The notes under the pieces were generated by a model. The model did not search any database and was not told the DNA's origin. It saw only the letters and a program-made list of their open reading frames with translations. A stretch of DNA of 64,000 nt from Metabacillus kandeliae (GTDB lineage: Bacteria > Bacillota > Bacilli > Bacillales > Bacillaceae), in NCBI RefSeq assembly GCF_021166585.1, contig NZ_JAJOZE010000003.1, positions 248,001 to 312,000 of the forward strand, written 5' to 3'. The position numbers were made by a program, and so were the translations under genes. Positions within the stretch are counted from its first letter, which is position 1, and each line of letters starts with the position of its first letter. This document shows, piece by piece, positions 1 through 13,593 of the stretch.

Positions 1-199
1 ATGAGCCAAAGCGGTCCAGGTCATAATGCGAAGCTCCTGCTCCCATCATTTCAATGGCACAGCAGGCAAGACCGAATGTCAGCGGCCAAAGCGAATTGCT
101 CCTTGCCCAGGCTTTCAGCTGCTCCAATGTGGAAAGGAAGACATTCCGCCTCAGCTCCTGCATGTCTTCTTCGGGAATATTCAAGACTTTTAAGTCCAT
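1..199 (-). CDS. nuoB: NADH-quinone oxidoreductase subunit B (partial, 5' part)
   Basis: The gene is cut by the window edge; the first 66 codons are visible. NuoB carries the N2 iron-sulfur cluster in the peripheral arm of complex I, which passes electrons from NADH to menaquinone at the membrane. The visible protein contains the conserved [10 protein letters not shown] segment, whose paired cysteines bind the cluster. The ATG overlaps the last 10 bases of nuoA, so the two are probably translationally coupled. The rest of the gene lies outside the window, so its integrity cannot be judged. Confidence 0.93.
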   Translation of the reverse strand, partial: MDLKVLNIPEEDMQELRRNVFLSTLEQLKAWARSNSLWPLTFGLACCAIEMMGAGASHYDLDRFGS

Positions 200-564
200 T
201 TCAGCACCTTCTTTTTCCAAGCATAGAGTAGGCCGATCAAGAGCATCAATACGAAGAGCAGCATTTCAATCAGCGCCGGCATGCCGAGCTTATCGAATGC
301 AACCGCCCAAGGGTACATAAAGATGGTTTCCACATCAAAAACAACAAACAGCAGGGCAAATATGTAGTAGCGGACATTAAACTGAACGCGTGAGTCATGG
401 AACGGTTCGATTCCGCTCTCATAGGTTGTTTTCTTTGCCTCGCTCGGCATATTCGGGCGGAGCAGACGGCCCATTGACAAAGCGATCACCGGAAGAAGCA
501 AGCCAAGCAGCAAAAAAATGAAGACCACCATGTAGCTGTTAAAATAGCTGTTGATGGAACTCAT
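190..564 (-). CDS. nuoA: NADH-quinone oxidoreductase subunit A
   Basis: NuoA is a small membrane subunit of complex I at the interface with the peripheral arm. The 124-residue protein shows three hydrophobic helices (about residues 10-32, 64-86 and 95-117). It also has the family loop with YESGIEP and the [11 protein letters not shown] motif, both diagnostic of NuoA/Ndh-3. A good ribosome-binding site (AAAGGAGGG) precedes the ATG. It is the first gene of a nuo operon that reads off the left edge and has its own promoter. B. subtilis lacks complex I; several other Bacillaceae carry nuo next to atp. Confidence 0.96.
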   Translation of the reverse strand: MSSINSYFNSYMVVFIFLLLGLLLPVIALSMGRLLRPNMPSEAKKTTYESGIEPFHDSRVQFNVRYYIFALLFVVFDVETIFMYPWAVAFDKLGMPALIEMLLFVLMLLIGLLYAWKKKVLKWT

Positions 565-617
565 AGTACCCTCCTTTATTTCAAAACTTTGAATATTCTA
601 ATAATGTAACCGCTATC

Positions 618-647
618 ATTATACCAAAATACCCCAGCTCATGTCGA
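618..647 (-). promoter_or_regulatory. Likely sigma-A promoter of the nuo operon
   Basis: On the minus strand TCGACA is followed after 18 bases by a perfect TATAAT (positions 623-618), about 55 bases upstream of the nuoA start. The -35 has one mismatch to TTGACA. It indicates that nuo is transcribed separately from the atp operon. Confidence 0.6.
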
Positions 648-734
648 TATCACTATTTTGCTGAGGACAACCTGCGCTCTTTTATTTATATGGCTTATGC
701 GGGCCTTTCATGTCTGCATCGGCTGGTCCAAAGA

Positions 735-767
735 AAAAAGCCTTGCGCGAAGCAAGGCTTTTTTCAA
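735..767. terminator. Bidirectional intrinsic terminator
   Basis: A perfect stem GCCTTGC/GCAAGGC with a five-base loop is flanked by A6 on one side and T6 on the other, so it works on either strand. It overlaps the stop codon of the minus-strand gene ending at 764. Confidence 0.85.
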
Positions 768-1105
768 GAAGGAAGCTGGATAGATTTTCGCCTAATGGGC
801 TTTCTCAATCCATACACTCTCTTTTTAGTCAAAAGCTGATACAAATCCAGCTTGATGTCAAAATCTATTGATGGGTTATGATAGATGATAAAATAGGATT
901 CTTTTAATGCCGTCCAAAATTCGGGTTTATTCGGGATCCACCAAATGGAGGGAATGCCTTTTAAAAAAGAAGCAGCTGTGCTGTTATCTGCACAGTCTCT
1001 CAAACGGTTGCTATGCCATTTGATTTTTAAGGAAAAAGTCAGGTTTAACCCTATCAGTATGGCAGCTGCAGCAATCAGTGCTGCTCCAAGCCAGTATATA
1101 TTCAA
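764..1105 (-). CDS. Hypothetical small membrane-anchored protein
   Basis: I do not recognise this 113-residue protein. The start is a TTG (1105-1103) preceded by AAAGGAG at nine bases. Residues 5-25 form one hydrophobic helix, followed by a positively charged, mostly soluble C-terminal part rich in aromatic and basic residues (KKRVYGLRKPIRRKS near the end). This suggests a single-pass anchor with the C-terminus in the cytoplasm. It is a single-gene unit ending in a strong terminator and is divergent from the gene at 1281. No function can be assigned. Confidence 0.6.
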   Translation of the reverse strand: MNIYWLGAALIAAAAILIGLNLTFSLKIKWHSNRLRDCADNSTAASFLKGIPSIWWIPNKPEFWTALKESYFIIYHNPSIDFDIKLDLYQLLTKKRVYGLRKPIRRKSIQLPS

Positions 1106-1196
1106 ACGACCCAGCTCCTTTTACAAAAGACAACAATTGACCCTTTTCATTTCATAATAACTAATAATTTCCTATATATCTACACTTTTCTTTTGT

Positions 1197-1219
1197 TAGG
1201 AAATGTCTGTTATTTCCTA
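1197..1219. promoter_or_regulatory. Inverted repeat, candidate operator between divergent genes
   Basis: TAGGAAAT and ATTTCCTA form perfect 8-base arms separated by seven bases. A further half-site ATTTCCTA lies at 1167-1174. A TATACT box suitable as a -10 for the plus-strand gene is at 1239-1244, so the right arm would cover its -35 region. A regulator bound here could control both divergent genes; none is identified nearby. Confidence 0.4.
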
Positions 1220-1280
1220 TTTTTTGGGTATTTCATGTTATACTGTATAGCGAACGTGTTTGATGATGGGAGGGATAACA

Positions 1281-1769
1281 ATGGAAAATCAGCCTCATAC
1301 AGGTGAAGAATACGGCAAAAATCTGCCTGATTTCCCTAACGAGTTCACAGCCATTGCCTTTTATTATGACTACCGCAATGACCAGCTTGATCTGCTGCTG
1401 GATATCGCAGGGTACTTTGATGTGAAGCTGAACTTTGAGCCTGACAGCCTCATCAACTTAGAATCTCTTTATTTTCATTTGTTCCGTACAAACGGATTAT
1501 TTGATTTTCAGCTTACTCTTGAAGAATTCGAAAGCTGCATGTCGGTTTACTTTGGGGAAATTGTCGTTCGCCATTTAAAAAACGCCGACTGGGTAGTCAG
1601 CAAATACCCCTATGCAGAAGAAAAATATGCAATGGGACTTCGAAGAGGCCGTTTTACAGATTATTTCAGCAACCTGTTCGAACAGCATTACCTGGCAGCT
1701 AAAGATGAATTGCAAATGATGATTTATCAGCGGTTCTTAAGAATGAAAAAGCGGGCTGAATTGAAATAG
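1281..1769 (+). CDS. Conserved hypothetical protein, 162 residues
   Basis: I do not recognise the family. An in-frame TTG and two ATGs lie upstream, but the ATG at 1281 is preceded by GGGAGGG at seven bases and gives a protein starting MENQPHTGEE. It is soluble and acidic in its first half (many Asp, Glu, Tyr and Phe) and basic at the end (MKKRAELK). There is no signal peptide and no membrane helix. It ends in its own terminator at 1773 and is divergent from the small membrane-protein gene at 764. Confidence 0.7.
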   Translation: MENQPHTGEEYGKNLPDFPNEFTAIAFYYDYRNDQLDLLLDIAGYFDVKLNFEPDSLINLESLYFHLFRTNGLFDFQLTLEEFESCMSVYFGEIVVRHLKNADWVVSKYPYAEEKYAMGLRRGRFTDYFSNLFEQHYLAAKDELQMMIYQRFLRMKKRAELK

Positions 1770-1772
1770 AAC

Positions 1773-1800
1773 GAGTCCTTGTTAAAGGGCTCTTTTTTTA
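1773..1800 (+). terminator. Intrinsic terminator of the 1281 gene
   Basis: Stem GAGTCC/GGGCTC (one G-U pair) with an eight-base loop, followed by T7. It begins three bases after the stop codon. Confidence 0.75.
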
Positions 1801-1919
1801 TTGAAAAGGTTTGAAATTCCGCTAGTTAGAGAGGAAAATCGGCAAAATAGAGCTGATTTAGCATTGTTTTTCGGATTTTTGTTCACTTGCTAATGTTTTA
1901 TTATGGCTGAAAGAGGGTT

Positions 1920-2098
1920 TATATGCGGGTTTCAGACTTTTTTATGCAGGTTTGGGATTTTTATTTGCGGCTTTTCAACTTTTATCTGCTGATTTAAAGA
2001 ATTTAAATGCAGGTTTTTTGGTAGTATGCAGCTTAAGGCCGTTACATGCGGGCTGCGGGTTTCGTATTCTGGTTTGGTCGTTTATATGCGGGTTCCCT
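1920..2098. repeat. Degenerate tandem array, 20-21-nt period (array 1)
   Basis: About nine units start with TATATGCGGGTTTC or close variants (TATTTGCGGC, TTATGCAGG, TACATGCGGG). The central TGC falls at 1924, 1945, 1966, 1987, 2008, 2027, 2047 and 2087, with TTC at 2067. The spacing is therefore 21 bases four times and then 19-20. The array lies between two terminators and has no coding potential I would trust. A related array is at 12012-12209. Confidence 0.8.
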
Positions 2099-2120
2099 CA
2101 AAAATATAGAGAACCTTAAT

Positions 2121-2154
2121 GAAAAACCCCCATGGCACGGGCCATGAGGGTTTT
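2121..2154 (-). terminator. Terminator of the atp operon
   Basis: AAAACCC and CATGGC arms pair with GCCATG and GGGTTTT around a short loop. On the minus strand the stem is followed by TTTTTCATT, just after the atpC stop. Confidence 0.85.
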
Positions 2155-2156
2155 CT

Positions 2157-2564
<408 letters not shown>

Positions 2565-2584
2565 TTACCCTCCTAAGGACCAGA

Positions 2585-4018
<1,434 letters not shown>

Positions 4019-4039
4019 TTACTGGCTATTTCAAAAAGT

Positions 4040-4903
<864 letters not shown>

Positions 4904-4973
4904 TCACCACCTTTTCTCTAAAATCCCGTTCTATTTACATGAAAAGGAAAGGGAGATGGTTCTCCCGATCCAA

Positions 4974-7620
<2,647 letters not shown>

Positions 7621-7623
7621 AAT

Positions 7624-7647
7624 TTATCCTCCCAGAAAGGAGGATAA
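7624..7647 (-). promoter_or_regulatory. Hairpin sequestering the leader ribosome-binding site
   Basis: On the minus strand TTATCCTCC pairs perfectly with GGAGGATAA across a six-base loop. The second arm is the ribosome-binding site of the ORF at 7620. Folding would hide the site and opening would expose it. Confidence 0.5.
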
Positions 7648-7683
7648 GGATGGTAAAGAAAGAATAATATTAAACCATAAAGG

Positions 7684-7718
7684 AATGGCGAAGGTTCTTC
7701 CGAATGATCTTCGCCATT
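7684..7718 (-). promoter_or_regulatory. Strong hairpin between atpE and atpF
   Basis: AATGGCGAAG and CTTCGCCATT form a perfect 10-base stem with a 15-base loop. On the minus strand it is followed by CCTTTATGG, a poor uridine tract. It may be a partial terminator or a 3' stabiliser that raises atpE over atpF, in line with the high copy number of subunit c. That role is inference. Confidence 0.5.
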
Positions 7719-7773
7719 TCTTTCTATGAATGTACCGGCAGGCTGTTGCCTTCCAGTTCATTTAAAGCGCTAA

Positions 7774-8037
<264 letters not shown>

Positions 8038-8060
8038 TCATTTAAAGCAGTTGCTATTGA

Positions 8061-8804
<744 letters not shown>

Positions 8805-8819
8805 TCACCTCGCTTCCAG

Positions 8820-9188
8820 CTATGAACGTAAATGAACGATGAAATAATCTATCATAATGACAAAATAGATCGTCATTAATCCAAACACTACAGAATAAAC
8901 GTTGAACTGCTCCGGATATTTCATGGCAATAAGTATGGCAATTCCGGCAGACGCCATTCTGGAGAGCGTCCCCAAAGAACGAATTCGTTTGCCTTCATCA
9001 TATGCCCGGCTGAATTGCCTCTGTTTCCGTACCATCGTCCAAAGATTATACAGACCAAAGCCTGTCCCAAGAATCACTCCAAGGAATATGTCTTTAAACT
9101 CAGTAAAACCGTAACCAAGCACACAAAGCGCAAGGAAATAAAGTATGTATTTTAGGTACCTTCGGAACATGAGGTGTAAGTCAGACAT
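8820..9188 (-). CDS. atpI: ATP synthase accessory protein I
   Basis: AtpI is a small membrane protein that assists assembly of the c-ring and has been linked to Mg2+ uptake in Bacillus. The 122-residue protein shows four hydrophobic helices (about residues 12-27, 31-48, 74-90 and 95-118). A short cytoplasmic loop lies in the middle (VRKQRQFSRAYDEGKRIRS). Its start lies eight bases after the atpZ stop, and the likely ribosome-binding site AGGAG is inside the end of atpZ. Confidence 0.9.
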   Translation of the reverse strand: MSDLHLMFRRYLKYILYFLALCVLGYGFTEFKDIFLGVILGTGFGLYNLWTMVRKQRQFSRAYDEGKRIRSLGTLSRMASAGIAILIAMKYPEQFNVYSVVFGLMTIYFVIMIDYFIVHLRS

Positions 9189-9195
9189 TTAGATG

Positions 9196-9417
9196 CTAGT
9201 CTCCTAGAAAATAGTGGCGGACAAGCTTCAGCATTCCGAATATGCCAGCAGAAAGTCCGATGAGAAGGCCAATTATCAAAAACAGCGGTGCGGAATGAAC
9301 ATACCCGTCGATCCATCTCCCGGCAAAAATCCCGATCAAAACTGAGCCAGCCAGCTGTGACAGGATAGCATACATGATTGCCATTGATTGAAACGGATGG
9401 CGCTGTTTTTGTCTCAT
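9196..9417 (-). CDS. atpZ: AtpZ/AtpQ-like F0F1 accessory membrane protein
   Basis: The 73-residue protein has two hydrophobic helices (about 14-33 and 40-62) joined by RWIDGYVHSAP. This is the layout of the AtpZ/ATPase_gene1 family found ahead of atpI in Bacillus operons and linked to Mg2+ supply. The start chosen is the ATG at 9417 (MRQKQRHPFQSM). The frame remains open upstream, but that extension lies across the promoter and looks non-coding. It is the first gene of the atp operon. Confidence 0.82.
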   Translation of the reverse strand: MRQKQRHPFQSMAIMYAILSQLAGSVLIGIFAGRWIDGYVHSAPLFLIIGLLIGLSAGIFGMLKLVRHYFLGD

Positions 9418-9511
9418 TCGCAATCCTCGCGATCTCGTGAAAAAAGGATTAAAATGGGGATATTTAGCGGGTATTTTCCAAGATTTGAAAACCTTATCAT
9501 TACCCTCGTTA

Positions 9512-9540
9512 AGCATACAATAGACAGTTGGCGGTGTCAA
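9512..9540 (-). promoter_or_regulatory. Sigma-A promoter of the atp operon
   Basis: On the minus strand a perfect TTGACA (9540-9535) is followed after 17 bases by TATGCT (9517-9512). Transcription would start near 9505, about 90 bases before atpZ. Confidence 0.85.
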
Positions 9541-9619
9541 TGAGATAAAAGCTAAAAAATTCCTTGCCCCGCCGCCTATCACAAAACGTTCACATTTTTT
9601 CCAAGCATCCTATATTGAC

Positions 9620-11839
9620 TTAAAAAGGGATCTCCAATTCGACCTCCAGCACATCCTCTTTGTTTCCTTTTTTTGCAAAAACAAGTGCCTTATAATGACC
9701 TGGGTCTATCTTCAATTTTCGCATATCCAGCTGCTTTTTAAACATGCCTCTAGGTGCACATCTTGTCCAGTCCAGAAAGCTTTTAAACGTATAGGCAACG
9801 GGATCATATAAGGCTATGCCCGCTTCATCGGCGCCGCCCGGAAGATATATTTCATATTGCAGGGTGTTTCTTCCAGGCCCCTGCTTGAAATCAAATCCCA
9901 TTATCCTTGGATAATCGGGTTCATCAATTGCGAATATATAAGGAAGCTTTTTGTTTTTCCCGCCTGCTGTCACTTCCAGCCAGCCTTGATGGATTCCTTC
10001 CTTCATCTTATAAGGGTAAACTTCGAGTTCAACAGGCACTGCTTTCTTCCCGCCTGCTTCAACTGAGAAGGAATGCGGAAGCTTCCATGTCAGACCGCTC
10101 TCCTTTTTAGGATAGGAAAAGGAGATCTTCTGCTGCTTTGATGAACTGTTTTCAAAAGTAAGCACTGCTTTTCGTCTGGTTCTCGTCATTGATTTGGAAT
10201 AGGAAGAAAACGTTAAGGATCCAGGTGTAATCAGAGTTTCTGTCTTGATTGCCGCAGCGATATCGATTCTGCCTGCCCCCTGTTCTATCGGATCATACAA
10301 TCTTCTTTTTCCTTTATATAACGGAATGGCTGCCGTCATAAGAGCTGATTTAATCTGCTCGGGTGTCCAGTCAGGATGCGCCTGTTTGATTAAGGCTGCA
10401 GCACCTGCTGCATGGGGAGCTGCCATGCTTGTTCCGTCAAGCGGAAGATAGCCTTCCGGTACTGTGCTGTTTATTTCAACTCCGGGCGCTACAACATCCG
10501 GCTTTATCTGCCAGCTGTGTGTAACAGGACCCCTTGAACTGAACTCTGCCAGCTGGTCCTTGCCTTCCTTCGCCAGTATTCTAGCCTGCAGCGGCCCTTT
10601 TGCCTGGTTTTTCAGCCACTGGCCATCTTCCCGTGAGATTGCGGCTGCTTTTATGCCAATGTCCTTTTCAATGCTTCCAGAAAACTTGCCTTTTTCATTA
10701 TTAAATACAATGATACCGATCAGTCCGGCTTTTTTGGCGTTTGCCGCTTTTTTTGAAAATGGAATACTTCCTCTTTCAACTACAGCAATTTTGCCGGATG
10801 CATTTTTCGGAAAATCAGCAGCCTTTCCTTTGCCTGCAGGAATCAATTCTGCATGCTGGGCGGCTGTCCATTTTAATGAGCCTTCCATGCCTGACAGCTG
10901 GATTTTCTTCTGCTCCCCTTTCACCTGAAGGAAATGAATTGTCATCGGCGGTGTTGAGGCCCCGACACTGATCGAGTTTTTAGACGTGCCCGGAGAACCG
11001 ACCGTCCATGTTCCAGGACCGGAATTTCCGCTCGCCGTTACCGTAACGATTCCTTTCTCAAATGCCTTATCAAGGGCAAGGCTTGTCGGCCAATCCGGAC
11101 CGTTAATGCTGTTGCCAAGCGATAAATTCAATACATCGACCTTGTCTTCCACCGCTTTATCTATCGCAGCAATCACCTGCTCGCTCGTTCCGCTTCCGCC
11201 TGGTCCGAGTGCTCGGTAGGCAATAAGCGAGGCTTCAGGGGCAACTCCCTTCAGCTTTCCGTTTGCCCCGATGATCCCTGCGACATGTGTTCCATGCAAG
11301 GTGGCGATGCCCTCTGCCCCTTTCGTTTCCATAGGATCAGCATCGTTTTCGATCACATCGAAGCCGCCTTTATAATTTTGTTTTAAGTCAGGGTGCTCAT
11401 AGTCAAGACCTGTATCAATGATCCCGATTTTGATGCCTTTCCCAGTAAGGCGGCGGTGATGCCGATCATAATACCGGCGGGCTTCCTCCGCCCCGATAAA
11501 CGGCACGCTTTCTCCCATTTCCGCCTGATAAACAGTGACAGGGCCAGACTGCATGACAGCAGGATCTGCTAGAACCTGCTGGATGTCCTTTCGTCTTCCT
11601 TCTATTGAAACTCCTTTAAAAACATTTCTGTAGGTTCTTTTAACAGTTACAGCTGAAAATTTGGTTTTCAGCTTTTTAGAAAAAGAAGGCCATAAATCTT
11701 CTTTTATTACAATGACCATCTGAATGCGATCAGAAGCCTTCTCTGCCGGCAAAGGCGGATGCTTTGGAAAAGCTGCTGCTTTTGAAGTCGGCGTTAGAAT
11801 GACAAGCGAACATATTATAAGAAGAAACTGTTTTAGCAT
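9620..11839 (-). CDS. Secreted subtilisin-like serine protease (S8) with PA domain
   Basis: The 739-residue extracellular protease is of the Vpr type. In order it shows: a signal peptide (1-22, ending SKAAA); an I9-type propeptide (about 38-97); the S8 catalytic domain with D142 (GIIDTGLDYEHPD), H182 (LHGTHVAG), oxyanion N272 and S471 (GTSMAAPHAAG); a PA insert at about 330-425; and a C-terminal beta-rich region. The ATG at 11839 has GAGGTGAT seven bases upstream; an open extension of 39 codons is ignored. It is shorter than B. subtilis Vpr. It sits between atp and upp, which are adjacent in B. subtilis, so it is an insertion or relocation. Confidence 0.93.
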   Translation of the reverse strand: MLKQFLLIICSLVILTPTSKAAAFPKHPPLPAEKASDRIQMVIVIKEDLWPSFSKKLKTKFSAVTVKRTYRNVFKGVSIEGRRKDIQQVLADPAVMQSGPVTVYQAEMGESVPFIGAEEARRYYDRHHRRLTGKGIKIGIIDTGLDYEHPDLKQNYKGGFDVIENDADPMETKGAEGIATLHGTHVAGIIGANGKLKGVAPEASLIAYRALGPGGSGTSEQVIAAIDKAVEDKVDVLNLSLGNSINGPDWPTSLALDKAFEKGIVTVTASGNSGPGTWTVGSPGTSKNSISVGASTPPMTIHFLQVKGEQKKIQLSGMEGSLKWTAAQHAELIPAGKGKAADFPKNASGKIAVVERGSIPFSKKAANAKKAGLIGIIVFNNEKGKFSGSIEKDIGIKAAAISREDGQWLKNQAKGPLQARILAKEGKDQLAEFSSRGPVTHSWQIKPDVVAPGVEINSTVPEGYLPLDGTSMAAPHAAGAAALIKQAHPDWTPEQIKSALMTAAIPLYKGKRRLYDPIEQGAGRIDIAAAIKTETLITPGSLTFSSYSKSMTRTRRKAVLTFENSSSKQQKISFSYPKKESGLTWKLPHSFSVEAGGKKAVPVELEVYPYKMKEGIHQGWLEVTAGGKNKKLPYIFAIDEPDYPRIMGFDFKQGPGRNTLQYEIYLPGGADEAGIALYDPVAYTFKSFLDWTRCAPRGMFKKQLDMRKLKIDPGHYKALVFAKKGNKEDVLEVELEIPF

Positions 11840-12011
11840 GGATATCACCTCTCTGGGTATTATCCCCGGGAGGCGATGGGAAATGCAGAAGGCTGATTTG
11901 AGAGAAAAACTCTCAGTTTGAGGCCAGTTTTGATTAAAAACAGGGTAAAATCGCACTGTGCAGAGCCTTCTGTATCATTTCCCTTCATTGAAAGTGGGTT
12001 AAAAGCGGGTT

Positions 12012-12209
12012 TATATGCGGGTTTCAGGTTTTTATTTGCGGCTTTCGAATTTTTATTTGCAGATTTTTGAATTTTATATGCAGCTTTGAGATTTTTATTT
12101 GCAGGTTTCTTTGCTTGCATGCCGGTTTATCCCTTTACATGCAGGTTCCGCAGCTTACTTTCGCGTTTCTTCCTTTACATGCGGGTTCCGCGGTTTATAT
12201 GCGCTCCCC
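12012..12209. repeat. Degenerate tandem array, 20-21-nt period (array 2)
   Basis: Ten units begin at 12012, 12033, 12054, 12075, 12096, 12116, 12136, 12156, 12176 and 12196. Each opens with TATATGCGGG or a variant (TATTTGCAGG, TACATGCGGG). The spacing is 21 four times, then 20 five times, like array 1 at 1920. Translated on the minus strand it mimics a seven-residue protein repeat, which I regard as an artefact. Apart from the array and the upp terminator, the 11840-12262 gap shows only the protease leader. Confidence 0.85.
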
Positions 12210-12231
12210 TCCCTTTAGTTAAAAATAAAGC

Positions 12232-12260
12232 AAAAGCCTCCCTATTAAAGAGAGGCTTTT
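12232..12260. terminator. Terminator of upp
   Basis: AAAAGCCTC pairs with GAGGCTTTT across an 11-base loop that can extend the stem. On the minus strand it is followed by TGCTTTATTTTT. It starts two bases after the upp stop. Confidence 0.85.
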
Positions 12261-12262
12261 CA

Positions 12263-12892
12263 TTATTTTGTTCCATACAATCTGTCGCCTGCGTCACCGA
12301 GGCCAGGAACAATATATCCTTTTTCATTGAGCTTTTCATCGAGCGCTGCGATGTAGATGTCTACGTCTGGATGAGCCGTTTTGACTTCTTCTACACCTTC
12401 AGGAGCTGCGATCAGACACATGAATTTAATGTTTTTTCCACCGCGCTTTTTCAAACTGTTGATGGCTTCAACGGCAGAGCCGCCTGTTGCAAGCATCGGA
12501 TCAACAACGATGAATTCACGCTCTTCTACGTCTGTTGGAAGCTTTACGTAATATTCAACAGGTTTCAGCGTTTCAGGGTCGCGATAAAGACCGATATGCC
12601 CTACTTTAGCAGCTGGGATTAATTTCAGAATACCGTCTACCATTCCTAGACCGGCACGAAGAATCGGAATAATTCCAAGCTTTTTGCCTGCCAGCACTTT
12701 TGACTTCGCATTCGTTACAGGTGTGGTTACGTCCACTTCCTCCAGCGGAAGCTCGCGCGTAATTTCAAAGGCCATTAAAGAAGCCACTTCATCGACAAGC
12801 TCGCGGAATTCTTTTGTTCCTGTATTGACGTCACGAATGTATGTAAGTTTGTGCTGAATCAGCGGATGATCAAAAACATAAACTTTCCCCAC
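12263..12892 (-). CDS. upp: Uracil phosphoribosyltransferase
   Basis: Upp salvages uracil by joining it to PRPP to make UMP. The protein has the PRPP-binding motif [18 protein letters not shown] and the C-terminal uracil-binding [19 protein letters not shown] choose a GTG start at 12892, which gives 209 residues beginning [10 protein letters not shown], exactly as in B. subtilis, with AAGGAG nine bases upstream. The ATG three codons earlier (12901) directly abuts AAGGAG and is too close. In B. subtilis upp is next to glyA and atp; here other genes separate them. Confidence 0.96.
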   Translation of the reverse strand: MGKVYVFDHPLIQHKLTYIRDVNTGTKEFRELVDEVASLMAFEITRELPLEEVDVTTPVTNAKSKVLAGKKLGIIPILRAGLGMVDGILKLIPAAKVGHIGLYRDPETLKPVEYYVKLPTDVEEREFIVVDPMLATGGSAVEAINSLKKRGGKNIKFMCLIAAPEGVEEVKTAHPDVDIYIAALDEKLNEKGYIVPGLGDAGDRLYGTK

Positions 12893-12926
12893 TTGGCTCA
12901 TCTCCTTTTTGTTTACACTTCCATAG

Positions 12927-12955
12927 ATTTTACAGAAAAAAAGCTGACGTTTCAA
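12927..12955 (-). promoter_or_regulatory. Sigma-A promoter of upp
   Basis: On the minus strand TTGAAA (12955-12950), a 17-base spacer and TAAAAT (12932-12927) stand about 35 bases before the upp start. So upp has its own promoter and is not simply cotranscribed with glyA. Confidence 0.75.
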
Positions 12956-13091
12956 GGCGAAAACAGAAGAAATGACAGAAATCGAGTAAATGCCTGCATT
13001 TCCCGGGGAATTTTGTATAGCTTCCTTTTCCACAATATGTTAAACTCCAAATGTATTATCTTATTATTCAGAAAACTAAGGAGAATAGAAG

Positions 13092-13529
13092 ATGATTGCT
13101 GAATTAACAAAGGTCCAGGATGTCATAGAAAACTATAAGTCTGCCGTTTTTGAACAGGATGCGGAAAAGTTTGCATCAGCATACGCAGCTAACATTCACG
13201 TTTATGATTGCTGGGCTGACTGGGAGTGTAAAGGTATTTCAAGGTGGCAGGAATCTGCAAATGATTGGTTTGCCGGGTTGAGAGAGGAGGGTGTTCAGCT
13301 CAAAGCAGAGTTCAATGATTTAGTTATTGAAGAAAATGAGGGACTTGCCTTCATTTATAGTAATGTGTCTTTCATTGCTTACAACGGGGCTGGAGAGAAA
13401 CTGCGCCAGATGACGAATCGATTTACTTTCGGATTAAAGAAGGAAAATCTTTCTTGGAAAATTATCCATCAGCATTCATCCTTGCCCATCAGCATGGAAA
13501 CAGGAAAAGGCATTTTTCATTTAAAATAA
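13092..13529 (+). CDS. NTF2-like (SnoaL/DUF4440 type) protein
   Basis: The 145-residue protein has the NTF2-like cone fold pattern. A first helical part (VQDVIENYKSAVFEQDAEKFASAY) is followed by YDCWADWECKGISRWQESANDWF and then strands ending FTFGLKKENLSWKIIHQHSSLP, a typical SnoaL-3 close. Such proteins bind small ligands or act as small hydrolases or isomerases, and no substrate can be inferred. AAGGAG precedes the ATG by nine bases. It stands alone on the plus strand between upp and glyA, which are adjacent in B. subtilis, so it looks inserted. Confidence 0.8.
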   Translation: MIAELTKVQDVIENYKSAVFEQDAEKFASAYAANIHVYDCWADWECKGISRWQESANDWFAGLREEGVQLKAEFNDLVIEENEGLAFIYSNVSFIAYNGAGEKLRQMTNRFTFGLKKENLSWKIIHQHSSLPISMETGKGIFHLK

Positions 13530-13568
13530 AAAAGATACAGCCGCTAATTATGATTGGCGGCTGTATCT
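13525..13568 (-). terminator. Terminator of glyA
   Basis: A perfect 12-base stem, AGATACAGCCGC with GCGGCTGTATCT, surrounds a 12-base loop. On the minus strand it is followed by TTTTTTATTTT. It overlaps the end of the convergent NTF2-like gene. Confidence 0.88.
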
Positions 13569-13593
13569 AATAGTGTAACAAGCCTGCTGGCCA

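Noticed and set aside
9418-9582. Longer AtpZ starting at 9582
   Set aside because: The extension covers the atp promoter and transcription start region and is not like the family.
11860-12120. Minus-strand frame with a seven-residue repeat (ANKNLKA-like)
   Set aside because: It is the translation of the 21-nt intergenic array; units later change to 20 bases and break the frame, and there is no ribosome-binding site.
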